Shown here: piece by piece, positions 34,739-44,043 of the stretch
Position numbering within the stretch: position 1 is the stretch's first letter
Layout: each line of letters begins with the position of its first letter
Assembly (NCBI RefSeq): GCF_028368975.1
Contig: NZ_JAQNDM010000002.1
Span: 682,001 to 746,000, forward strand
Reading direction: 5' to 3'
DNA: 64,000 bases
Source: Stigmatella ashevillena
Lineage (GTDB): Bacteria > Myxococcota > Myxococcia > Myxococcales > Myxococcaceae
Position numbers and translations under genes: made by a program
Notes under the pieces: generated by a model
Database searches by the model: none
What the model was told of the DNA's origin: nothing
Seen by the model: only the letters and a program-made list of their open reading frames with translations

Positions 34739-37711
34739 TCAGCGGACCAGGGACACTTCCCCAGAGCTGGGAACCCGGATCGTGCGAATGATCGGTCCTT
34801 CGGGTGTCTCCGAGTGAAAATTCGCCCACACCAGCGTGTAGCTCCCAGGAGGCAGCCCGTACAGGGTGATCCGCTCGGTCCGCGGCTGGTAGATCATCTG
34901 CCCGTAGGCGGCCCTCAGCAGCTCGGTGGGCGGGGTGCCCACGGTGGACAACTCCCCGGCCACCACCCAGAGCGCTTTGCCCCGCTCGGGCTGAAGCAGA
35001 ACTGTGAGGGGAGCCGTGCCGGGCGCGGGCCCGATGTCCAGCCGCTGCTCCCCGCCTCCGATGCGCACCAGCAGCGCGGGTTCTCCGGCGAACTCCCGCT
35101 GTGAGCCCAGCATGAACCGGTAGCTGCCTGGGGACAGCTCCACGCTGTAGCGCCCATCCGGTCCCGTCACGATGGTGACGGGCTCACCGCGATCCGCGTT
35201 GACCCCCTCGAGCTGGAAGCCGGCCGCGGCCTGTCCGTTCGGGAGGAAGACCGTGCCCGACACCCGCGTGGCGGGCCGCAACGTCAGCTCCACCTGCCCA
35301 GGGCTGTCCCGGGGCACGACGCGGGTGGCCGTCAACCGGCTCTTGCGCGCGGACACCGTGTACTGCGCCACGTAGGGCGGACTGGCCAGGGAGAACCGTC
35401 CATCCGGGCCCGAGAGCACGGACTCGTCACACACGTCACACGTCACCACCGCGTCCGCCGTGGGCGCCCCTCCCTCGTCACGCACCAGCCCGGAGAGGGT
35501 CGGCGCCCGCTGGAGCACCAGATCGCCCAGATCGGGCGTCACCGGCCGGTCCACCATCCGGGGCTCATGTCCAGGCGCTTCCACCGAGACGATGAGCCGA
35601 TCTCCCGCCGTGGGCAGCGAAAGCTCGAAGCGTCCATCCGGGCTCGACACATCGTGCTCGTCCAAGCGGAAGCGCTTCAACGGAGAGCCATCGTCGCTCA
35701 AGACGCGCCCCCGGAAGAGCGGACGCCGCTTGAGCACCACCTTCACCGGATCCCCACCGGGGCGTCCCTCGACGGGCGCCTCCTGATCGTATCCCGGGTG
35801 ACGGGCCTCCAGGCGGTAGGTGCGGTCTGGCTTCAGGGCACGGATCTCGAAGTGTCCCCGCGCGTCACTGGCCGTGGGCTCCGAGCTCCGAGGCATCACC
35901 ACGAGCGTGGCCCCCGCGACGGGCGCCCCCTGATCATCCACCACATCCCCGGAGAGCGTGGCCCCGGGGCGAAGCTCCGCGGTGAGCTTCAGCGTCTGCC
36001 CCTCCTCCACATTCACCTGCTGCCGGTCCGAGGGCTGGTAGTCCGGATGGGAGGCCACCATCCAGTAGGAGCCCGAGGGGAGACCGCGCATGGGCACCAC
36101 GCCATCCGGACCCGAAGGCCGGTCACTGCGGAAGATGCCCTGGGATTCGATCCAGAGGACGACATCGGCGCCCTCGACACGCCTTCCCTCGGCGCTCACC
36201 GTCACCTCCATGGCGGCGGCGGGCTCCAGCTCCAGCCGCACATTGGACGCGGGCGCCGTCACCTTCAGCCGTCCCCCACCCCATTCCGAGTGGTGCGCGT
36301 GCAACTCGTACAATCCCGGCGTCGGCACCTGGGCGGAGAAGTGCCCGTCCGCATCGGCCAGCACCGCGTCGCCCGTGGGCTGGACCAGCACCGAGACGCC
36401 CGGAGCGGGCCGGCCATACTCGTCCATCACCTGGCCGGAGATCAGGGTCGCCCGCGCCATCTCCAGCTCCAGGGACGTCTCTCCGGCCTTCACGCGCGCG
36501 GGCAGCTCCACATCCCGAAAGCCCTCCGCGTGGCCCACCAGCGTGTAGTCCCCGACTCCCAGAGGGCCGATCTCCACGAGGGCTCCCGTCTGAGCCTTCT
36601 CGTGACGGATCACCTCGCCCTTGTTGGTGCGCAGCGTCACCTCGGGCTGCGGCACGGGCTCTCCCGCCTCATCCACCACGGTGACGAGCAACCGGCCTGC
36701 CTCTTCCAGCTCCAGCGTCACCTGCGTCACGGCCTCGTCCAGGGTGACGATGCGCGGCGCGGACCCCAGGCTCCCCGCCTCCGCCGTGACCACGACCTCG
36801 TCCGGAAACAGGCCGGTGAACCGTGCGGGGGCGCCTTCCGCGCGGGCCTCCCGCGTGAGGTGGTCCGCCTTCAGCCGCACCGTGGCGGCCGCGGGCGCAC
36901 CGTCGCGCGTTACCCGGACCTCCAACGTCCGGGCAGGGTTCAACCGCAGGCGCACCGTCTGGGGCCCCGCCTCGACCTGGGGCGCCACCGCGGGCAGGAA
37001 CCCCGCGGCACTGGCCAGCACATAGAAGGGCCCTTCACCCAACCCATCGAGCGTGAACAACCCCTCCCCCACCGCCTTCGCCTCATACGGCAAGGCCGTG
37101 CGGCGCGAGACCGCGTGGATGCGAGCCCCGGGTACCGGCCGGCCCGCATCGTCCACCACCTGCCCATGAATGGTGCGCAGCGTGGGCAGGTAAAGCTCCA
37201 CGGCCTCACCCGGAGCGGCGCGCTCGCGCATCGCCGCGCCGAACCCCGGCGCCTTCGCCCACACCGAGAAGGAGACCCCCGCCAGGCGGTCGAACCGGAA
37301 CTTCCCTTCCGCGTCCGTGCGCACCGTGGCCCGAGGCGTGAGGAAGCCTTGTTGCTGCTCAAAGAAGGCCAGTGCATGAACGCTGCTCTCGTGGGCGGGG
37401 CACGCCAGCAGCGCCTGCCCACACTCCTCGCAGCGCACGGAGGTGATCGTCTTCTGGGCACTCGCCGCGAGGAAGACCTCGGCATCGGCGACAGGACGGC
37501 CGGAGGGATCCAGCACGCGGCCGGTGAGCGTGAGCCCCTCGGCCTCGCCCGAGGACACCTCCACCGATTGAAACGCCGGGAGGGCGCGGGACGCAGGCGC
37601 TGGGAGGGCCGAAGGATCCCGCGACGAGGAGGGGTCGGCACGGGGCCAGAGCAGGGCCACACACACGACCACCAGGACGGACGACGCCCCTATGAAGAGC
37701 CATTTCCGCAT
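34739..37711 (-). CDS. Large envelope protein of repeated carboxypeptidase-regulatory-like domains
   Basis: A 990-residue protein with an N-terminal membrane anchor or uncleaved signal (LFIGASSVLVVVCVALLW). After it come about eight to ten beta-sandwich units that each open with a G-x-V-x-D-x-x-G-x-P pattern, for example GRVLDPSGRPVADAEVFL, GQVVDDAGRPVPGARIHA, GQVMDEYGRPAPGVSVLV and GDVVDDQGAPVAGATLVV. The first unit contains a CxxC-x6-C cluster (RCEECGQALLACPAH). Such proteins are common in myxobacteria and are assumed to be cell-surface scaffolds; no catalytic residues are evident. It diverges from the flavoprotein gene. Confidence 0.88.
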   Translation of the reverse strand: MRKWLFIGASSVLVVVCVALLWPRADPSSSRDPSALPAPASRALPAFQSVEVSSGEAEGLTLTGRVLDPSGRPVADAEVFLAASAQKTITSVRCEECGQALLACPAHESSVHALAFFEQQQGFLTPRATVRTDAEGKFRFDRLAGVSFSVWAKAPGFGAAMRERAAPGEAVELYLPTLRTIHGQVVDDAGRPVPGARIHAVSRRTALPYEAKAVGEGLFTLDGLGEGPFYVLASAAGFLPAVAPQVEAGPQTVRLRLNPARTLEVRVTRDGAPAAATVRLKADHLTREARAEGAPARFTGLFPDEVVVTAEAGSLGSAPRIVTLDEAVTQVTLELEEAGRLLVTVVDEAGEPVPQPEVTLRTNKGEVIRHEKAQTGALVEIGPLGVGDYTLVGHAEGFRDVELPARVKAGETSLELEMARATLISGQVMDEYGRPAPGVSVLVQPTGDAVLADADGHFSAQVPTPGLYELHAHHSEWGGGRLKVTAPASNVRLELEPAAAMEVTVSAEGRRVEGADVVLWIESQGIFRSDRPSGPDGVVPMRGLPSGSYWMVASHPDYQPSDRQQVNVEEGQTLKLTAELRPGATLSGDVVDDQGAPVAGATLVVMPRSSEPTASDARGHFEIRALKPDRTYRLEARHPGYDQEAPVEGRPGGDPVKVVLKRRPLFRGRVLSDDGSPLKRFRLDEHDVSSPDGRFELSLPTAGDRLIVSVEAPGHEPRMVDRPVTPDLGDLVLQRAPTLSGLVRDEGGAPTADAVVTCDVCDESVLSGPDGRFSLASPPYVAQYTVSARKSRLTATRVVPRDSPGQVELTLRPATRVSGTVFLPNGQAAAGFQLEGVNADRGEPVTIVTGPDGRYSVELSPGSYRFMLGSQREFAGEPALLVRIGGGEQRLDIGPAPGTAPLTVLLQPERGKALWVVAGELSTVGTPPTELLRAAYGQMIYQPRTERITLYGLPPGSYTLVWANFHSETPEGPIIRTIRVPSSGEVSLVR

Positions 37712-37851
37712 TGGATGCCGGGCGGGACCTTACCCTGCGAGGCGAGGGGGAACCTTCCTTCTTTCCAGGAAATTCCCCACCGTGCAATTAAGAATACTTC
37801 ACTGAATCCCCGGGAGCGCCGGAGGCATCTTCTGTCCCAAGGAGAAGCTCG

Positions 37852-38568
37852 ATGGCATCCGTGAAAGCATTGATCGGAAGCGCGCTGGGACGGTTTGTTT
37901 TCCATGACGCCTCCGTGGTGAGTATCCGCGATGTGGCGCCCCGGTTCCGCCGGGTCGAACTCGCGGGCCCGGCGCTCCAGGGCATTCGCTGGGAAGCTGG
38001 CGACAAGGTCCAGGTCTTCCTGCCCGAGACCGGCGACATGCGGACCTACACGCCGCTCTCCTGGGATTCGCAGAAGGGCACCACGGCGTTCCTCATCTAC
38101 CTCCATGGAGAGGCGCCAGGAGCGGCGTGGGGACGGACGCTTCGGGAGGGCACGCAGTTCCAGTTCTTCGGGCCCCGGCGCTCCTTGTCCCTCGGGGACT
38201 CCCCCGCGCCCCTCCTCTTCTTCGGAGATGAAACTTCGTTCGGGGTGGCCCACGCGCTCAAGCAGGCCCATCCCAAGCGCGATCTGACGTGCGTCTTCGA
38301 AGTCACACGGCGCGAGGACTGCGCGGAGGCCCTGCGCGAACTCGGGTTCGAGGGCTCGGACGTCGAACGCTCGGCGGGCGATGCGCACCTGGCGGAAGTC
38401 CAGGAGCGACTCAAAGGCGTGCTCCATGCGCGTCCGGAAGCCCGCCTCGTGATGACGGGCAAGGCCCAATCCATCCAGGCCCTCCGGGCACGGCTCAAGT
38501 CCGGCGGACTCCCCGCTCCCGCTCAAGTCAAGGCGTACTGGTCTGTCGGGAAAACGGGTTTGGATTGA
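37852..38568 (+). CDS. Siderophore-interacting-type FAD-binding reductase
   Basis: A 238-residue flavoprotein. The FAD-binding barrel shows DMRTYTPLSWD (the RxYS/T motif) after GDKVQVFLPE, and the C-terminal part LLFFGDETSFGVAHAL fits the NAD(P)H-binding half of SIP-type reductases. These release iron from ferric siderophores or related chelates in the cytoplasm. AAGGAG lies about 8 bases before ATG 37852. GH92 follows 66 bases on; a functional link is not evident. Confidence 0.85.
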   Translation: MASVKALIGSALGRFVFHDASVVSIRDVAPRFRRVELAGPALQGIRWEAGDKVQVFLPETGDMRTYTPLSWDSQKGTTAFLIYLHGEAPGAAWGRTLREGTQFQFFGPRRSLSLGDSPAPLLFFGDETSFGVAHALKQAHPKRDLTCVFEVTRREDCAEALRELGFEGSDVERSAGDAHLAEVQERLKGVLHARPEARLVMTGKAQSIQALRARLKSGGLPAPAQVKAYWSVGKTGLD

Positions 38569-38634
38569 TTTTCATACAATCCGTGTTATCGCGCGTCTTT
38601 CTGGTGAGGCAGTCCCACGAAAGGCGGTGCACTG

Positions 38635-41361
38635 GTGAGTCAACGAAACCTGAGGCAAGCACATCCGCTGTTCACCTGCGGTTTGAAGGCAGCCAGCCTG
38701 GCCTTGCTCTGGCCACTCTGGACACAGGAGGCCCTGGCAGCCACGCCTCCCTCGGACTTCGTGAACGCGCTGCGCGGGAGTAACTCCGGCGGCGCCTACT
38801 CCCGGGGCAACACGTTCCCCGCGGCAGCGGTGCCCTTCGGCTTCAACTTCTGGACGCCGATGACCGACGCGAACTCGAAGAGCTGGATCTACGATTACAC
38901 GCGGGGCTCGATCCAGGCCTTCACCATCAGCCACATGCCGAGCCCCTGGATGAGCGACCGCCAGACCTTCCAGGTCATGCCCCAATCGGGCGCGGTGACC
39001 GTGGATCGCGCGGCCCGGGGCGCGCTCTTCAGCCACGCGAACGAAACGGCCAAGGCCCACTATTACAGCGTGAAGTTCAACAGCGGCCTGCAGACCGAGA
39101 TCGCGCCGACGGACCATGGAGCGTCGTGGCGGTTCACCTTTCCGGGCACGGCCTCCTACCTGCTGTTCGACACCGCGGACGGCATCGGGGGCTCGCTCTC
39201 CATCGACCGGACCAACGGCGTCGTCTCGGGCTACACGGACCACTCGACCGGCTGGGGGCCCGCGCCCCGCATGTATGTCTACGCGAAGTTCAGCAAGCCG
39301 ATCGTGGACTCGCTGAGCGTCACGGGCCAGCGCGCCGTCACCTCGTGGATCCGCTTCAACACCGTCGCGGGCGAGAAGGTGACCATGTCGATCGCCACGT
39401 CCTTCATCAGCGTGGCCCAGGCACAGTCCAACCTCGCGCAGGAGATCGGCACGAAGGGCTTCGACACCGTCAAGCAGGAGGCCCAGAGCGCCTGGGACAG
39501 CGTGCTGGGCAAGATCGAAGTGGAAGGCGCCACGGACGATCAGAAGACCATCCTCTACTCCAACCTGTACCGGGCCTTCCTGTACCCGAACTCCGCCTGG
39601 GAGAACGTGGGCGGCACGCCCAGCTACGCGAGCCCTTACGCGAGCGGCCACCCAGTGAAGACTGGAAAGGTCTACGTCAACAACGGCTTCTGGGACACGT
39701 ACCGGACCACCTGGCCGCTGTATGCGCTGCTGATCCCCAACAAGACCGGCGAGATGCTCGACGGGTTCGTCAACGGCTACAAGGACGGAGGGTGGGTCAC
39801 CCGCTGGTCCGCTCCCGGATACGCCAACATCATGGTGGGGACCAACTCGGACGTCATCTTCGCCGATGCCTACCTGAAGGGCGTGCGCAACTTCGATGTC
39901 CCCGCCGCCTACGACTCGATGCTGCGCAACGCGGCCACCTACAGCAGCGATCCGGCCCGGGGCCGCAAGGGAATGCACCGGTCCGTCTTCCTGGGCTACA
40001 CGCCGCAAGACGTCGTGGGAGAGTCGACGTCCTGGTCCCTGGAGGGATACCTCAATGACTTCGGCATCGGCCAGCTGGCCCAGGCCCTGGGCAAGACAGA
40101 AGACGCCCAGTACTACCTGAACCGCTCCCTGAACTACGTCACCCTCTTCTCGCCTTCCGTCGGGTTCTTCCGCGGAAAGAACGCGAACGGCACGTGGCGG
40201 ACCTCTGACGCGGACTTCAAGGCGAACCGCTGGGGCTGCGAGTACACCGAGGGCAACGCCTGGCACTACAGCGTGCTCGCCCCCCAGGATGGGCAAGGGC
40301 TGGCCAACCTCTATTCGGGCAAGAGCGGCCTGGCCAACAAGATCGATGCCTTGTTCTCGGCCCCCCGCGACTACGACGTGGGCTGCTACGGCGGCGTCAT
40401 CCACGAGATGAAGGAGGGGTACGACGTGAACATGGGGCAGTACGCTCACTCCAACCAGCCCGTGCACCACACGCTCTACATGTACAGCTACGCGGGCACC
40501 CCCTGGCGGATCCAGGAGCGCGTCCGGGACATCCTCAACACCCAGTACCAGTCAGGCCTCACCAACGGGTACGGCTACCTGGGCGACGAGGACAATGGCG
40601 AGATGTCGGCGTGGTACCTCTTCAGCGCGATGGGCTTCTACCCGGTCAGCATGGGCCGCCCGGAGTACGCGATCGGCGCGCCGTTCTTCACGAAGATGAC
40701 CGTCCACCTGGAGAACGGAGCGGACATCGTCATCAACGCCCCGAACGCCAGCGACACGAACCGGTACATCCAGAGTGTGACGCTGAACGGGCAGCCGTAT
40801 GCCCGGAACTACCTGCCCCACACCGCGCTCTCCAACGGCGCCACGCTCAACTTCACGATGGGCGCCTCGGCCACCAACTGGGGCTCGGCGAGCAGCGATC
40901 TGCCCCCCTCCCTCACCACGGGCTCCGCCATCGCCCAGCCGCTGGCCGACGTGGCCAAGGGCGGGACAGTCTCCGCCAGCGCCGACAACGCGGCGAGCGG
41001 AGAAGGCTCCGCGCAGGGCTTCGACGACAACTCGCTGACCAAGTGGCTCGCCTTCCAGTCCACGCCGTGGATCCGCTATCAGCTCTCGGGCGGGGCGAAG
41101 ACGGTCAAGATGTACACCCTGACGTCCGCCAATGACTTCCCTGGCAGGGATCCGAAGAGCTGGACGCTCCAGGCCTCCAACGATGGCTCCTCCTGGGTCA
41201 CCCTGGATACGCGGACAGGACAGGACTTCCCGTGGCGATACCAGACACGCGCATTCGCGCTGACCAACAACACGCCCTACAGTCAGTACCGGCTGCAGAT
41301 CAACGAGACCCACGGCGACTCGATCACCCAGTTGGCGGAGATCGAGCTGCTCGGGAAGTAG
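38635..41361 (+). CDS. GH92 exo-alpha-mannosidase with C-terminal F5/8-type domain
   Basis: A 908-residue secreted protein. The signal peptide is about residues 17-36 (SLALLWPLWTQEALA). The GH92 catalytic region covers about residues 40-760: GSNSGGAYSRGNTFPAAAVP, FTISHMPSPWM, YRAFLYPN, FWDTYRTTWPLYALLIPN and LGDEDNGEMSAWYLFSAMGF with its acidic residues. Residues about 785-908 form a discoidin/F5/8C carbohydrate-binding fold. GH92 enzymes are calcium-dependent and remove terminal mannose. The start is GTG 38635 with AAAGGCGG upstream. The sugar-binding lipoprotein follows 42 bases on. Confidence 0.93.
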   Translation: MSQRNLRQAHPLFTCGLKAASLALLWPLWTQEALAATPPSDFVNALRGSNSGGAYSRGNTFPAAAVPFGFNFWTPMTDANSKSWIYDYTRGSIQAFTISHMPSPWMSDRQTFQVMPQSGAVTVDRAARGALFSHANETAKAHYYSVKFNSGLQTEIAPTDHGASWRFTFPGTASYLLFDTADGIGGSLSIDRTNGVVSGYTDHSTGWGPAPRMYVYAKFSKPIVDSLSVTGQRAVTSWIRFNTVAGEKVTMSIATSFISVAQAQSNLAQEIGTKGFDTVKQEAQSAWDSVLGKIEVEGATDDQKTILYSNLYRAFLYPNSAWENVGGTPSYASPYASGHPVKTGKVYVNNGFWDTYRTTWPLYALLIPNKTGEMLDGFVNGYKDGGWVTRWSAPGYANIMVGTNSDVIFADAYLKGVRNFDVPAAYDSMLRNAATYSSDPARGRKGMHRSVFLGYTPQDVVGESTSWSLEGYLNDFGIGQLAQALGKTEDAQYYLNRSLNYVTLFSPSVGFFRGKNANGTWRTSDADFKANRWGCEYTEGNAWHYSVLAPQDGQGLANLYSGKSGLANKIDALFSAPRDYDVGCYGGVIHEMKEGYDVNMGQYAHSNQPVHHTLYMYSYAGTPWRIQERVRDILNTQYQSGLTNGYGYLGDEDNGEMSAWYLFSAMGFYPVSMGRPEYAIGAPFFTKMTVHLENGADIVINAPNASDTNRYIQSVTLNGQPYARNYLPHTALSNGATLNFTMGASATNWGSASSDLPPSLTTGSAIAQPLADVAKGGTVSASADNAASGEGSAQGFDDNSLTKWLAFQSTPWIRYQLSGGAKTVKMYTLTSANDFPGRDPKSWTLQASNDGSSWVTLDTRTGQDFPWRYQTRAFALTNNTPYSQYRLQINETHGDSITQLAEIELLGK

Positions 41362-41403
41362 TGCGGCCCGGCGTTCACCATCGCTTCTGAAAGTGAGGAA
41401 CAC

Positions 41404-42531
41404 ATGTTGATTCGATCCACTGTCTTCCGGATGAGCTCCTCGGCCCTGCTGGCCGGCTTGATGCTCGTGGGCACCGGGTGCAAGAGCGACAAGAAGCCCG
41501 AGGGGAGCGGAGATACCGCCGCGAAACCGGCGGCCCCGCAGGAGCTGACCATCGCCCTGCTGCTGCCCGAGTCGAAGACGATGCGGTACGAGTCCTTCGA
41601 CCGCCCGTACTTCGAGAAGAAGGTCCGGGAGCTGTGCACGGAATGTAAGATCATCTACAGCAACGCGGACCAAGACGCGTCCAAGCAGCAGAACCAGGCC
41701 GAGGCGGCGCTGACCAACGGCGCCAAGGTCCTGGTGCTCGATCCCGTGGACTCCTTGTCGGTGGTCTCGGTCGTGGCCCGCGCCCGTCAGGCCAAGATCC
41801 CGGTCGTCAGCTATGACCGGCTGATCCTCAACGCGGACGTCGACTACTACATCTCCTTCGACAACGAGAAGATCGGCCAGCTCCAGGGCCAGGCCCTGGT
41901 CGACAAGCTCAAGGCGGACGGCAAGGACAAGGGCACCATCGTGGTGATCAACGGTTCGCCCACGGACAACAACGCCAAGCTCTACAAGAATGGCGCGCAC
42001 AGCGTCATCGACGGGAGCGGCCTGGTGATTGGGGCCGAGTACGACACGCCGGACTGGAGCCCCGACAAGGCCCAGCAGCAGATGGAGCAGGCCATCACCA
42101 AGCTGGGCAAGGACAAGATCGCGGGCGTGTATGCGGCCAACGACGGCATGGCGGGCGGCGCCATCGCCGCGATGAAGGCCGCGGGCTTCAACCCGCTGCC
42201 CCCCGTCACGGGCCAAGACTCGGAGCTGGCCGCGATCCAGCGGGTCGTCGCGGGCGAGCAGTACATGACCATCTACAAGGCCATGAAGCTGGAGGCAGAG
42301 GCGGCCGCCGAGGTGGCGGTGGCGCTCGCGCGGGGCGGCCAGCCTGCCGCGGACAAGGTCAACGGCAAGGTCAACAACGGCCTGAAGGACGTGCCCTCTA
42401 TTCTTCTGACCGCGGGCACGGTCACGAAGGACAACGTGAAGAGCACGGTGGTGGCCGACGGCTTCTGGAAGGCCGAGCAGATCTGCGAGGGCGCCTACAA
42501 GGAAGCCTGCGCGACGGCCCAGGTCCAGTAG
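41404..42531 (+). CDS. Sugar-binding lipoprotein (XylF-like periplasmic binding protein)
   Basis: A 375-residue type I periplasmic binding protein. A lipobox ends at the Cys of LMLVGTGC, so it should be a lipoprotein. The fold is indicated by LTIALLLPESKTMRYESFDR, NGAKVLVLDPVDS, IPVVSYDRLILNADVDYYIS, TIVVINGSPTDNNA and GVYAANDGMAGGAIAAM. It is closest in feel to xylose/ribose binding proteins. No ATPase or permease gene is beside it in the window. Position after GH92 suggests binding of released sugar (inference). Confidence 0.9.
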   Translation: MLIRSTVFRMSSSALLAGLMLVGTGCKSDKKPEGSGDTAAKPAAPQELTIALLLPESKTMRYESFDRPYFEKKVRELCTECKIIYSNADQDASKQQNQAEAALTNGAKVLVLDPVDSLSVVSVVARARQAKIPVVSYDRLILNADVDYYISFDNEKIGQLQGQALVDKLKADGKDKGTIVVINGSPTDNNAKLYKNGAHSVIDGSGLVIGAEYDTPDWSPDKAQQQMEQAITKLGKDKIAGVYAANDGMAGGAIAAMKAAGFNPLPPVTGQDSELAAIQRVVAGEQYMTIYKAMKLEAEAAAEVAVALARGGQPAADKVNGKVNNGLKDVPSILLTAGTVTKDNVKSTVVADGFWKAEQICEGAYKEACATAQVQ

Positions 42532-42539
42532 CAGTCTCC

Positions 42540-42576
42540 GAGGGGAGCGCCGAGGCACCACACCGGCGCTCTCCTC
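42540..42576. terminator. Hairpin between convergent genes
   Basis: GAGGGGAGCGCCG (42540-42552) and CGGCGCTCTCCTC (42564-42576) pair over 13 positions with one G-T pair and an 11-base loop. No T run is present. It sits between two convergent stops, which favours a bidirectional terminator role. Confidence 0.5.
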
Positions 42577-42587
42577 GCCCCTGAGGG

Positions 42588-43946
42588 CTACAGGCCCACG
42601 ACGGCGTGCCGCTCCAGATCGATGAAGAGCACGGCGAACGAGCGAACCTTGATGGCCAGGCTTTGCGCCATGACGTTCAGGTCCCGGTTGTGGGGGAACC
42701 GATGGAGCGAATCCAGCAGTTGCCAGTCCCCCTCCGCGAGCTTGTGCGTGAGGAACTTCTCCCAGTTCTTCTGGGCATCCAGCTTCGGCATGGCGGGGAT
42801 GCCTCCCTTGTCGAAGAACCGGGACAGCAGCCCATTGAGCACCTGACGGGCATTGCCCTCGCTGAGTTGGAGGTGCTGAAGCGCGTCCTTCATCTCCTGA
42901 GGATTGCCCCCCAGGTGCTGGGAGAGCAACGTTCCCCCCGTGCTCCGCCGCGCGGGCCAGTAGGCATTCTCCGCCAGGGTCCTCACCTGCTCGAAGGCGT
43001 CCATCACCACGGGTTTCAGCGAGGAGGGTACCCGGCTGGAGAGGGCCTCGAACGCAGCAGAGATCTCCTGCCAGAACCGATCGATGAGCAGCGCGCCCTC
43101 GGCAACCCCTTGCGCCCGCTCCGGAATGCCTGCCAGGGCCAAGGCCCAGTCTTTCAGGCTCACCCGCCTGCCATGCACGTCCTTCCGGGCGATGACCTTG
43201 GACAGGTTGTCCATCAGCCGGATCTCATGGCAAGGAAAGCCATGGAGGGCCGCCACCCGCTCCAGCCGCGCCATGCCCTCCACCGCGAAGTCGAACTCCG
43301 CTGACGACACACCCCCCGAGGCCGCGTGGATGAGGCTGGAGGCGGCCTTCACATAGGCCAAAGCCACCTCCGTCGAGCCCCCCGTCCAGTCCACCGCCGC
43401 GAACGCCACGGCGGTCTTGAGCGCCCCCAGCGACTGCCGGGCGGCCCCCACCTGGGGCGAGTCCTCGACCCGTGGCCGCACCATTCCCTCGAGCAGCTCC
43501 ACCAGGGCCTTGCGGCTCCCGGGGAGCACGCTCCCCTTCAAGGGGGTGCGGACGGGCCCCTTGGGCTCGGAGCGGGCATGAACGAGGCTCGCGGCCACGG
43601 AGCCAATGAGTTTCTTCTCCTGCTCATTGAAGAAAAGAAGCGACTTGCGCAGTCCTATTTCGAACTGCCGCCGGTTCGCGCTCCACTCTTCCAGCGATGC
43701 GCTCAATCCCGTGCGCATGGCCACGAGCGCATAGAGCGTTTGCAGCGCGTCCTGAAGCTGCGCGGGACGGGAACCGAGCGCATAGCGCTCGGCCACGCGC
43801 TCGATGGCGGCGTCCACATCGCGCCCGTCCACGGGCCCCCAGCTCAGGCGCTCCACCACCGCCATGAGCTGAGCACGGGCCTGCGCCTCTTCGAGTCTCT
43901 GGACAGCAGACATGGCTGCCGCTCGAGCCTGGACGCGTAGAAACAT
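42588..43946 (-). CDS. Hypothetical helical protein
   Basis: A 452-residue protein I do not recognise. It is predicted mostly helical throughout, with amphipathic stretches (for example VQRLEEAQARAQLMAVVERL and QVRTLAENAYWPARR). It has no signal peptide, no membrane segment and no known catalytic motif. Moderately conserved-looking segments are WGPVDGRDVDAAIERVAERY and LLDSLHRFPHNRDLNVMAQS. ATG 43946 has GGGGGAG just upstream. The slt gene lies upstream on the same strand, 97 bases away. Confidence 0.75.
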   Translation of the reverse strand: MFLRVQARAAAMSAVQRLEEAQARAQLMAVVERLSWGPVDGRDVDAAIERVAERYALGSRPAQLQDALQTLYALVAMRTGLSASLEEWSANRRQFEIGLRKSLLFFNEQEKKLIGSVAASLVHARSEPKGPVRTPLKGSVLPGSRKALVELLEGMVRPRVEDSPQVGAARQSLGALKTAVAFAAVDWTGGSTEVALAYVKAASSLIHAASGGVSSAEFDFAVEGMARLERVAALHGFPCHEIRLMDNLSKVIARKDVHGRRVSLKDWALALAGIPERAQGVAEGALLIDRFWQEISAAFEALSSRVPSSLKPVVMDAFEQVRTLAENAYWPARRSTGGTLLSQHLGGNPQEMKDALQHLQLSEGNARQVLNGLLSRFFDKGGIPAMPKLDAQKNWEKFLTHKLAEGDWQLLDSLHRFPHNRDLNVMAQSLAIKVRSFAVLFIDLERHAVVGL

Positions 43947-44043
43947 GGACTCCCCCCCGGTAAAGCACTCCAACCCATTCTCTCGCGGATTGCCGTGAGT
44001 TGCGATGGGGTGAATCATCGACTCAACAGTTCCACCCGGGCCT

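Noticed and set aside
35567-37864. 765-codon plus-strand frame opposite the repeated envelope protein
   Set aside because: Mirror of the repeats in the real gene; composition typical of shadow frames.
38572-42561. Two minus-strand frames of over 600 codons opposite GH92 and the binding protein
   Set aside because: GH92 and binding-protein motifs on the plus strand are unambiguous; the antisense frames lack starts with ribosome sites.
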